Part shown: one piece after another, positions 21,161 to 31,900 of the stretch
Layout: every line of letters begins with the position of its first letter
Numbering within the stretch: position 1 is the stretch's first letter
Assembly: GCA_030144725.1 (NCBI GenBank)
Contig: JASKMD010000014.1
Coordinates: 4,701,370-4,765,369, forward strand
Source of the DNA: Haematococcus lacustris
Lineage: Eukaryota; Chlorophyta; Chlorophyceae; Chlamydomonadales; Haematococcaceae
Reading direction: 5' to 3'
DNA length: 64,000 bases
Notes under the pieces: generated by a model
Database searches by the model: none
Seen by the model: only the letters and a program-made list of their open reading frames with translations
Told to the model about the DNA's origin: nothing
Translations under genes and position numbers: made by a program

Positions 21161-23462
21161 CTATCGCTGCCGCTTGTGCCGTCGCTGCCACTTCCGCAGC
21201 AGGCCTCTGTCGCGCACTTGCACCCACTCCTGGCCTGGTCTGCCTGGGTTAGGCATGGCGGGGCGGCCCGGCCAGCTGCTAAGCTCGCGTGGGCGGCCCG
21301 GCCCGGCTGCAATGCGGGCGATGTCCAGAGCGGCTGACACGTCTCGCACTCAGGCAAATTAGTAACAGCATGTTTTGGATTTTCGGCCTGAGATTTGGTA
21401 CATAGCCCGGTGATGTGATTGTAAGAATGGGGTTTGAACGAAAATTCATAAATATGCGTAATTGGTGAGATATCGCTGAGGTGGTGTATTGTACCACTCG
21501 GTGTGATGCAGTATTGCACAATGGGGTGTAATGAAGTAGTGCATTAGTGACAGAGGTAGTATTTCACCATGAGAAGCAAATGAAATTTTGCGGAAGAACA
21601 ATCTCCAAACCTTTAAAATACCAATGAATTACCAATATAACTACTTTATTACATCATAATATCATTAGACTGAATACGGTGCAGCTTTGCACGATGAGAT
21701 TTGGTACAGGACTGCACTACAAGGAGTAGCTTGAAAAAGGGGGAACTAAATATTACTTAACTAATCCACGAATTTCGCTAAGTACTACGAAATTTTGGTG
21801 GCCATGGAACAAAAGTCTCATTCCGAGGCGAATCGTTGACAAAAAACACCCCCTCAAAATCGCTAGTTGTGCACTAATTTGCGTGGGTGTGGTCGTAGAA
21901 CCTGCGCTTAATGACATTGCTTGTAGAGCACATCAAGCCCCGGATCCGGGACAGCTTCGCCATGCTGCGCACCGGGTACAGCCACCTGCAAGGCAACATA
22001 TGTCAATGCTCTCTTGTAAGACCGCTCAGTCCCAAGTGTGAAGTCAAGCCATGTGCAGCCTAAACGGTGCAAGGCACAGTCTAGGCTGGTGTGTGAGATG
22101 TCATTCTACAACTATGTAATGACTCCACTCCTACAGTGCGAATGCATCTGAGGTCTCTCACCTGAAGGACTCTGCCTGGCCCTACACCACGTTGGTGCGG
22201 GCAGAGCTGACCCGGCTGGTACGAAACTCATGCACCAGCACCACACGCCCTGGAAACTGTTTGCATGCCTCCCGTTGCATCTGCTTGACAGGCACACCCT
22301 TGCTGCCAATGCTGCCACTGCCACTGAAGCCTGCTGCCCCATAGGCCAGGGCCAGCGGGCGACCTGTGGCAGCCGAGTTGCAGCGTACCTTGGCACCCTT
22401 GACAGTCTGCAGCCAGGGCACACAAGGAGAGGCACATTGTGAGCTCAGGTCAAGTCATGGCAAAGACAAGCATTGTGGCACACATACTGGCACACATACA
22501 GGCTGGGGGTACGGCCTACTCACCTCAGCCCAGAACTTGGCCACCGTGCGCTGCTTGCCTCCGTACAGCCGGAACCTGGCGTTGGACCAGCGCGCCTTGG
22601 ACAGCTCGGCCCACATGGCCGGCCAGGTCCACAGCGTCGTGTCAGCGTACTCCCGGTACCGCTGCAGCGAGGCGGTGTAGTTGGTGACTTGCGAGAGTAG
22701 ATCGTGCTGAGGTTTGATGCCGGCCGTCCAGACCTTGGACTCCTTGGCGTGCTCCGTGATGCCGCTCTGTCGGTAGTACTGCCCCGCAGTCAGGCTGCGC
22801 TGCCACACGGACTTCACAGCGCCGGAGGGGTACTGCTCCTCGTGGGCCACTGTCGCCATGTTCGTCTTCCCGGGGTCGCAGTCCAGCCAATCGGCGTCCA
22901 GGTGCGCCAACGGGTTGACAGCGCCCTCCTCCTTGCCCATGCCAGGTAGCTTGTCGGGCGGCTCTGCTAGCTTGGGGCGGATGAACATCACGCTGATAGC
23001 GACTCCGTCAGTGTGCACCACCTGCGCGAATTTCTGCCCGACGTTGGGCCGGACGGCTGCGAGGTTGGGCAGGAAGACGTTCCACCGGTTGGCCACCTGC
23101 AGCCAACATCAGCCACCACAACACACCTTGAGAACATCTAGAGACCATAAGTCAATAGTGCCACAAACAACCTGCCTCCAGCAACCTGCCTCCAGCAACA
23201 TGCCACAGTCAAAGCAGTGGCTGACCTGAGCACTTTCAAGGATCACTAACCTCACTGTCCTTGGGCCCGTCCACACCACTCCTGAACTTCTCAAGTGATG
23301 TGACGTTTGGCCTTCTTCGCATGCCATGTGTTCTTGTCGTGTCGGTCCGCTGGCCTTCTTGTTCTTCTGCGCCTGGCTCGGTTCTGGCTTAGCCTCGAGC
23401 TCGCGGTCAACTTCAATTTCCGAGGCATTTCGATTACGTTTACGCTGCCTGTTTCGCTGCAT
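21161..23462 (-). pseudogene. Fanzor (eukaryotic TnpB-like) nuclease gene, broken
   Basis: The minus-strand exons start near 23462 with a basic N-terminus (MQRNRQRKRNRNASE, nuclear-signal-like). Exon 23096-22524 holds the RuvC-I motif LDCDPGKTNM (Asp at 22875-22877) and WSNARFRLYGGKQRTV. Exon 22406-22162 holds LALAYGAAGFSGSGS and RVVLVHEFRTSRVSS (RuvC-II Glu). Exon 21985-21892 has RGLMCSTSN and ends at FYD. The final part, 21346-21161, begins RDVSAALDI (RuvC-III Asp) and ends LLRKWQRRHKRQR. Fanzors are TnpB homologs, and some are RNA-guided DNA nucleases. Damage seen: an in-frame TAG at 22182-22184, weakened zinc-finger cysteines, a frame change in the first exon, and a 543-bp element inserted between FYD and RDV. 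Confidence 0.8.
21347..21889. mobile_element. AT-rich non-autonomous CACTA-like element inside Fanzor RuvC-III
   Basis: The ends are CACTCAGGCAAATTAGT and, in reverse, CACCCACGCAAATTAGT. Both share CAC plus CAAATTAGT with the big CACTA element (CACTCCTACAAATTAGT). The flanks are CG (21345-21346) and TG (21890-21891), readable as a 2-bp duplication with one C-to-T change. Removing the insert and one copy of the dinucleotide restores FYD-RDV in the Fanzor frame. The interior is clearly AT-rich compared with everything around it and holds no ORF. It is probably mobilised in trans by a CACTA-type transposase. Confidence 0.7.
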
Positions 23463-23640
23463 CCTCTACCAAGCTCTACAGCGACATATCAATGCTATGT
23501 TACAGTGTACTTACGCCAATTCTAAGCATTCAACCACCAACCGAGTGTTAACTTATGAATACCCGTAAGTTAACTACCCGTAAACCTAACCCGTAACCCG
23601 TAACCCGCAAGTTAACTACCGTAAGGTAAGTTCTCAGCCA
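23393..23640 (-). repeat. Fanzor 5' end and upstream region (family copy)
   Basis: The sequence from the Fanzor start codon outward (CATCCTCTACCAAGCTCTAC through CAACCACCAACCGAGTGTTAAC) recurs at 56841-57033 and 57907-58099. It is followed here by CCCGTAA/GTTAACTACCCGTAA short repeats near 23567-23630. It probably contains the Fanzor promoter and the element edge. Confidence 0.6.
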
Positions 23641-23699
23641 GCGCAGGGGGACCTGGCCAGCACCGGGGGCCTCTACCAGGGAAGGGTGACAGCAAAACG

Positions 23700-23948
23700 A
23701 GCAGTAGCAGCAGGATGAAACTGGTGTCTTAAACGCTTTAAGTATACACTTCCACGTCACACTCGCTGCCACGCGACAAAGATCTCACAAAGCAGCACTG
23801 CATCCGTGCGCCACACAATGTACTGATGTTGATCGCTGTCCCGACTCGCTATATAAGCTAGCAATGCAGTCTGGTGGGCATGATCTTGTACCCAAGAATA
23901 TTTGTGCCCTGCGACCAGCATTCATTTATAGGCATGAGGAGGTAACGG
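23700..23948 (-). repeat. Repeat-family copy C, flank of the giant pentamer array
   Basis: It matches copy B in inverted orientation (GTATACTTAAAGCGTTTAAGACACCAG; TATATAGCGAGTCGGGACAGCG) and copy A (GGTCGCAGGGCACAAATATTCTTGG; TCATGCCTATAAATG). The three copies together show that the CCCCG run is a fixed terminal part of this family, short in A and hugely expanded here. Confidence 0.75.
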
Positions 23949-25762
23949 CGGGGCGGGGCGGGGCGGGGCGGGGCGGGGCGGGGCGGGGCGGGGCGGGGCG
24001 GGGCGGGGCGGGGCGGGGCGGGGCGGGGCGGGGCGGGGCGGGGCGGGGCGGGGCGGGGCGGGGCGGGGCGGGGCGGGGCGGGGCGGGGCGGGGCGGGGCG
24101 GGGCGGGGCGGGGCGGGGCGGGGCGGGGCGGGGCGGGGCGGGGCGGGGCGGGGCGGGGCGGGGCGGGGCGGGGCGGGGCGGGGCGGGGCGGGGCGGGGCG
24201 GGGCGGGGCGGGGCGGGGCGGGGCGGGGCGGGGCGGGGCGGGGCGGGGCGGGGCGGGGCGGGGCGGGGCGGGGCGGGGCGGGGCGGGGCGGGGCGGGGCG
24301 GGGCGGGGCGGGGCGGGGCGGGGCGGGGCGGGGCGGGGCGGGGCGGGGCGGGGCGGGGCGGGGCGGGGCGGGGCGGGGCGGGGCGGGGCGGGGCGGGGCG
24401 GGGCGGGGCGGGGCGGGGCGGGGCGGGGCGGGGCGGGGCGGGGCGGGGCGGGGCGGGGCGGGGCGGGGCGGGGCGGGGCGGGGCGGGGCGGGGCGGGGCG
24501 GGGCGGGGCGGGGCGGGGCGGGGCGGGGCGGGGCGGGGCGGGGCGGGGCGGGGCGGGGCGGGGCGGGGCGGGGCGGGGCGGGGCGGGGCGGGGCGGGGCG
24601 GGGCGGGGCGGGGCGGGGCGGGGCGGGGCGGGGCGGGGCGGGGCGGGGCGGGGCGGGGCGGGGCGGGGCGGGGCGGGGCGGGGCGGGGCGGGGCGGGGCG
24701 GGGCGGGGCGGGGCGGGGCGGGGCGGGGCGGGGCGGGGCGGGGCGGGGCGGGGCGGGGCGGGGCGGGGCGGGGCGGGGCGGGGCGGGGCGGGGCGGGGCG
24801 GGGCGGGGCGGGGCGGGGCGGGGCGGGGCGGGGCGGGGCGGGGCGGGGCGGGGCGGGGCGGGGCGGGGCGGGGCGGGGCGGGGCGGGGCGGGGCGGGGCG
24901 GGGCGGGGCGGGGCGGGGCGGGGCGGGGCGGGGCGGGGCGGGGCGGGGCGGGGCGGGGCGGGGCGGGGCGGGGCGGGGCGGGGCGGGGCGGGGCGGGGCG
25001 GGGCGGGGCGGGGCGGGGCGGGGCGGGGCGGGGCGGGGCGGGGCGGGGCGGGGCGGGGCGGGGCGGGGCGGGGCGGGGCGGGGCGGGGCGGGGCGGGGCG
25101 GGGCGGGGCGGGGCGGGGCGGGGCGGGGCGGGGCGGGGCGGGGCGGGGCGGGGCGGGGCGGGGCGGGGCGGGGCGGGGCGGGGCGGGGCGGGGCGGGGCG
25201 GGGCGGGGCGGGGCGGGGCGGGGCGGGGCGGGGCGGGGCGGGGCGGGGCGGGGCGGGGCGGGGCGGGGCGGGGCGGGGCGGGGCGGGGCGGGGCGGGGCG
25301 GGGCGGGGCGGGGCGGGGCGGGGCGGGGCGGGGCGGGGCGGGGCGGGGCGGGGCGGGGCGGGGCGGGGCGGGGCGGGGCGGGGCGGGGCGGGGCGGGGCG
25401 GGGCGGGGCGGGGCGGGGCGGGGCGGGGCGGGGCGGGGCGGGGCGGGGCGGGGCGGGGCGGGGCGGGGCGGGGCGGGGCGGGGCGGGGCGGGGCGGGGCG
25501 GGGCGGGGCGGGGCGGGGCGGGGCGGGGCGGGGCGGGGCGGGGCGGGGCGGGGCGGGGCGGGGCGGGGCGGGGCGGGGCGGGGCGGGGCGGGGCGGGGCG
25601 GGGCGGGGCGGGGCGGGGCGGGGCGGGGCGGGGCGGGGCGGGGCGGGGCGGGGCGGGGCGGGGCGGGGCGGGGCGGGGCGGGGCGGGGCGGGGCGGGGCG
25701 GGGCGGGGCGGGGCGGGGCGGGGCGGGGCGGGGCGGGGCGGGGCGGGGCGGGGCGGGGCGGG
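23949..25762. repeat. Perfect CGGGG pentanucleotide array, about 363 units
   Basis: About 1.81 kb of uninterrupted CGGGG (GGGGC) is present without a single visible variant. Each strand is open in all frames because 5-bp repeats give 15-bp coding cycles (AGRGG, PAPPR), so the 640-residue ORFs are artefacts. The array ends about 200 bp before the start of the matrix glycoprotein gene. Four-G runs every five bases predict dense G-quadruplex potential. Confidence 0.95.
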
Positions 25763-25963
25763 ATAACATTATGCTTTGCTGTGCATCGGTGAAAGGTAGC
25801 TGGCCTGGTTCCCTACATTGTGAATCATCTAGCATACTACTTGGCGCAATGACTGCAGTTTACAGCCGTCCTACTACCAGGGGTCGGTTTTTTGTTAGTT
25901 GGGGGGCCAGTACACTATGATAAGTGAGACTTAGTTAGGTTGAGCTTATCCAGGCTGTCCAGA

Positions 25964-28900
25964 ATGTCTACAGCGATGCCTGCTCGCTGTCGTTGCCTGG
26001 CGATGTCATTCATCGCCCTGCTCGTTTGTCTGATGTTCCTCCACGGTACGCGCCAGGTCGCCAGGTCGCCTGTAGCGTGCACCCCAGCCATTGCCCGCAG
26101 CCACTGCAATACAGCTGCAATAGGATGTCAATCAAGTCTCCCGGTAAAAGTTCCCCCTATATCGGGGAAATTTGTTGGCTGTGGATGGGGGAAGTTTTAA
26201 ATTGCCCAACCGTGCTACTTGACAAGCACTAGCGACTAGCAACCCGCACTACAGCTTGCTGGCTTCCTCCGCATGCCTTGACGCGCAACCTTGACTGCCC
26301 AGAGGCGGTTAGGGGCGGGCGGTTACTGCAATCGTTGATGAACGGCCGCAGCGATGCCGACCCCAATCCGTCCCTTAACAGCCGACCCACGGCCGAACCT
26401 GACGGGACTAACGGCAAAGCCAGAGGCTCATACACCCATCGTCAGCATGTTGACGTGGAGGCAGACCTTAGAGTACCTTAGAGTAGCTGCAGGTCAGGCC
26501 ATTATTGATTGCTTGAATGCCTTCATATTCGAGCACAACACCAAGAGCCGAGAAGTGACAGTGACGGTACAGCATGCAAAGGCAGCAGGCAAAGGCAGGG
26601 CACCAAGACGCAAGCCTGCGCAAGAGGGTGTGGAGGAGCATGTACCACCACTGCGGCAGGCGCGTGTGGGCACCGGGCCAACCACCCACGATGTGTTGGG
26701 CGGTCCGCAGATGTCAGCCCTCAGACGTTAGACGTCAACGAAGACCCTTCATGTAAGTCAGTGTGCGCATGCTGTCTGCCGCCAGCTGACAGTGTCCATG
26801 CCTATGCCTATGATTGGGCTAATGTAAGGCGCTTAGACAGCAACTATCCAACACTCGCATCTGTACCAATCTGCATCATCCTGGCAGCCGGGCTTTCTCC
26901 CCCTTGTGCAAAAGCATGGTCCTTGCTTGCTTGCTTGCAGCTTGCCCTGCCTGCCTGGTCACAGATGGGAGCTCTCCGCTGGAGGGCAACATATGGCAGC
27001 TGGGGGGCATCCCATCCCCTGGCCAAGGTATGCTATGCAATAGTGCTAGTGTTTTTTCTTGGAAGCAACCAGCTATCTTGCATGATCATGGCTTGCATGA
27101 CTGCTGGCTTGCATGATCTTTGCATGACTGCTGGCTGCATGACTGTTGTGTGATTTGATGCTTGTGTGCATACAGTTGTCTCCCCCCTGTGCACCTCTCT
27201 CCGCAGCCCACGCCCCAGCCCAGCTCAGCAACCAAAACCAAATGCCAAAAGGATTGGTGAGCTATCTCAGATGCTATCCAGCGAGCAAGTCAGTCCGCAG
27301 CTAGGAAGTCCGCTCAAGCCTAGCCAGAGCAGCATGCATCTGGTTTGCTACCATTGCTGCAGCTGTTGGCGGCGAGGACAGTCACACACACGCTGCTGGC
27401 GTGGAATCCAATCCCGCTTTTGCTGGCGACCCATGTGCCACAGCTGGCGACCCATGTGCCACCCCAATGCAACTGCTGGACACGGATCAACCCTCTGTGC
27501 CGCAGCTTGTGGGGAGGGCAGCTGCAGGCTTGCTGCTGACGAGGGGGCCACCCATAGTGCAACTGGCGCCGGGGGGGCCAAGCTCTGTGCCGCAGCTGGC
27601 TGGGGAGGCAGCTGTGGTGCAGCTGTAGTGCCGCTACGCAGCAAGGTGCACCCAGTCACCCGCCCACCCACCCATTTGCATTTTGGTGTTGTTGCCATGC
27701 CTTTGGTGTTGTTGTCATGCCACCCCATCCCAGCCCTGCCCCACCCCGGCCCTGCCCCACCCCATCCCAGCCCTGCCCCACGCCCATCCCTGCCTTGCAT
27801 TGTCCCTCCCCTCCCTGCCCAGCCCTGCCCCACCCCCTTCCAGCCTTGCGTTGCCCCTCCCCTCCCTGCCCAGCCCTGCCCCACCCCCTCCCAGCCCCGC
27901 CCCACCCCCTCCCAGCCCTGCCCCACCCCCTCCCAGCCCAGCCCCACCCCAGCCCTGCCCCACCCCCTCCCTGCCCTGCCCTGCCCTGCCCTGCCCTGCC
28001 CCACCCCCTGCCAGCCCCGCCCCACCCCCTCCCAGCCCTGCCCCACCCCCTCCCGGCCCAGCCCCACCCCATCCCAGCCCTGCCCCACCCCACCCCAGCC
28101 CTGACCTGACCTGACCTGACCTGACCTGACTTGACCTGACCTGACCTACCTTGCCCAGCCCTGCCCTGACCTGCCGTACCCTACCCACCCTGGCTTCCCT
28201 GCCCTGCCCTGCCTGTAGGTGTGTGGCAGTGCATGCTGCAGGTAGCAGCAGGCTGCAGGTGTGCTGCAATGCAAGAGCAGCAGCAGCAGCAGGAAGCTGC
28301 AGGGCATGGGCAGCAGCAGCAAGCTGTAGGGGTGTGGCAGAGTGCAGGCTGCTAGTAGCAGCAGGCTGCAGGTGTGCTGCAGTGCATGAGCAGCAGCAGC
28401 AGCAGCAGGAGGCTGCAGGGCATGGGCAGCAGCAGCAAGCTGTAGGTGTGTGGCAGTGCAGGTAGCAGCAGGCTGCAGGTGTGCTTCAGTGCATGAGCAA
28501 CAGCAGCAGGCTGCAGTGCATGTGCTGCAGTGCATGAGCAGCAGCAGGTTGTAGGTGTGTTGCGGTGCATGAGCAGCAGCAAGAGCAGCCGGCTGTAGTG
28601 CATGATCAGTGCATGGGCAGCAGCAGCAGGCTGTAGGTGTGTGGCAGTGCAGTCTTGTATTAGCAATCAGCAGCAACTTTGAGCCCATCTGTGAAGAATG
28701 TTGCATGGTACAAAAGCTTTCAAAGGCTGTCCCGAGCTTCCGTTCAGTTCCATGCCACACAACGTGATTGGTAAGCTGTAAGTGGTCAAGATGTAATGAA
28801 GAAAACGGTGGTGGTCATTAGCCATGTATCCTCTTCTCAAATGATACCCACGCCCCTTGTATGGACAACACCACTACGCGGTGATGCGCTAATGCTGCAA

Positions 28901-31900
28901 ACGTGGTAGCCACCTGCTACATACCCCCTATGCATGTATGCATCACGGTCATGCTTAGCAAGTGCAGGCCTGGCAGTGATCCACACCCAATGTGTCACAG
29001 CTAGCCTGACTACGGATGGTACCTATAGTGGAGGCTCACCAGATCCAGCCACATGCTAGGGTGTGGTGCGCCACATGCCCCTTGTATGGACAACACCACC
29101 ACGCGGTAATGCGCTAATGCTGCAAACGTGGTAGCCACCTGCTACATACCCCCTATGCATGTATGCATCACGGTCATGCTTAGCAAGTGCAGGCCTGGCA
29201 GTGATAGGTTAAATGGGCTGGGCTGGGATGGGATGGGCTGGCTGACTGGCTAGGGATGGGATGGGATGGGCTGGCTGGCTGGCTAGGGATGGAAGGAGGC
29301 AAGTCGGTGCTAACAGTGTTTAGGCTACATGTTGTTTTCCTATGTCTAGCCTTGTCTATTGTCAATAAAGAGCTACTACTCCAATTAGGAGCTAGGCACC
29401 TAGGATGCGGTTGGTTACATGCATGGTATGTAGAGGTTGGGACCGGGTGACTCTGGAATGAAGTCTAGATAGGTCAGCTCTCAACGGTTAGGGATCACAT
29501 AAGCGGTCGGGTGTCACAGATAATACAAGGGTGTTACAAGTGGTACAAGGGAATAATAAGTGTGTTACAAGTGCCCCTGCCCTCCTAGCTCATGTGCATG
29601 CCCTCAGCCTTGATTAGCATGTCTTGGTACTGCTGCATGTGTTGTTTGATACAGAACAACCGCCCTATGTGCAATGACTGCTGCAACTGCCCTGACTCAG
29701 CCTCGCCATGCGCCTCAGGCTCACCGCATGTCCCCTAGCACACAACAATAATGTGCTGCAGCCAGACAAGCAGCCGGCTATGCTCAATACGCAGCATAGC
29801 TTGCTGCTCAACGCACCTATCCCTATCGCTTTGCAAATGGTGCAGCTGCCGCCCATAGTGCAGCAGCTTGCCGTAGGGGGTTGCTGTGGAGGCCTCAGCC
29901 CATGGAGCTGGCTCACCCCTCACCATGGCCTGAAGCTGCTCCGAAGTGCGGCCTCTCTGAGAAGCTGACGAGCTGTCTTAAGCTTTGCTTTGATGGCGTT
30001 GCTGGCTGCGCACGGGTCCTTGTCACTCTGGCCCATACAGTCGCGTTGCAACATCAGCTCATGCACATCGTTGGTGAGCTGCTCCACCTGGGTACGGTAC
30101 CTACAAACACAGGCGCAGGACCAACTGTGCCACACCTCACCCTGAACACTCTGCATACCCTGCACCCTTGCCATGCCACACATACCTTGAGACCTCGTGC
30201 AATGAGAGGGCTCTCACCCTCAGCACTGCCATGGTGCTTCTCCTTCTCAAAGGCATGCACGCCGTGCGCTGTCTCGAGCTCCATGCACTTCAGCTTGGCA
30301 GCTGCCATGCGCTGCTTGTGGGGCCCTCGTAAAACCCTTAGCTGCAGCTGAGCCATGTCTGCTGACAGCGAGATGGAGGGCAGCCGGGTGGGTGCCTGAC
30401 CCTTGCCTATCCCTATCTGGACCGGTTGACCCACTGTCCCTACACACACACATGCATGACAACATTGCAACATGCATGGCAGCACGCACTCTGCCTGGCT
30501 GCACCAGCATGAGCCTGGCATGGCGCACAACCTACCTGGAACTGACAGGCAAAGTCAATGTAGAGATGCAACATGTGCAGCATGCCGCAGCACTGACGCA
30601 ACAACAACGCCACGGCCAGGAGGTAGTACACAAACTGCTCCACTGTGCGCATGTTGCACTACAACGCTAGTAGCGGCACGCCATGGCAGCGCACAAAGCC
30701 AACCACACCACGCACTGCACAGGGCTGGCCTGCTGTTATGTTGCGGGTCTCAGGCCTGGAACAGGACAGCGAGGTTGAGCAGTCATGTGCCTCACTGTCC
30801 ATGCCTGCCAATCTTGCTGCTACTACCGCTGCGTCTGCTCCAGCTCCTGTTGCCTCTGTTGTAGCTCTGACCGCTGCAAGTGCACCAGACAGACAAAGTT
30901 GCCCACTGTCATGCAGCTGTTGCACTGCGCCCTCCAACCCTGAACGATCCAGGTAGGTATCTGTGTGCTGCTCTAGGTCACGGGTGGCCTTGGCCACACC
31001 GCCACAGCTGCTGGGCTTGTTGCAAGCATCGCCTGCAACACAATGCACGTAGCCATCTTGTGGCACACCTGCAGCATGCACACACACACACACACATACA
31101 CACCCATTGCCGTATGATGGTGATGGTGATGATGATGATGATGATAATGATGACACACATAGCTTTCCTGCATGGCAGCAGATGCATGCGACCACTTACC
31201 TGGGACGAGCGCACAGATGGGACAGTCACTGAATGCTCCTCTGGGGAGTTGGGCCTGTAGGTCTGAGCGTTCAAGCTGGGCATGGAGAGGATCCGGTCAA
31301 TGGCCCGCAGGTAGTCAAAGAATGCCTGGCTGAAGCTGTCTGTTCTGATCTGGTGAGGTGGGTACAAGGCCAAAGGATGGTGAGCGGCGTTGAGGGCCTC
31401 TAGGAAGGCTACATGGCAGCACACACAAGCACACTTGATGATACGCATGTGTGGCGCATGGCGCAGTCTACAGCGTAGATGACTAGCGATGGCTGACCTT
31501 CCATGGAGACACCACACCCTTGCATCCGGGCATAGGAGCGCATCATACCACGTTTGAGCGTGGGTCTGGCTGCTAGGCCAGCAGAAGAGGGCCTGAGAGA
31601 AGGGTTGGGACTGATCGACTGATTGCACTGATTGCACTGATTGAATGCACTCATAGCAAGGGAGCGTCAGCTTTAAGCATTAAGAAGTGGCTTCAGGGGG
31701 GAATCCTCTAGTCTAGTTGCCCCAAAGGCAAGAGCATAGTGCTGCCAATCCTCGCTGATAGCTGGTTGAATAACTGACTGCAGGGCTGTCATTTGAGCTG
31801 CCAAGCGCTCCTGATGCTGTGGCGCAGACTCCACATACTCCCGCTTGCGCTGCTCCGAATTGGAACGGGCAGCGGCATCTGACCGCTCCCTGCGCTCCTG

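Noticed and set aside
23864..25835. About 640-residue AGRGG and PAPPR ORFs
   Set aside because: Translation of a pure pentanucleotide repeat, open in all frames on both strands.
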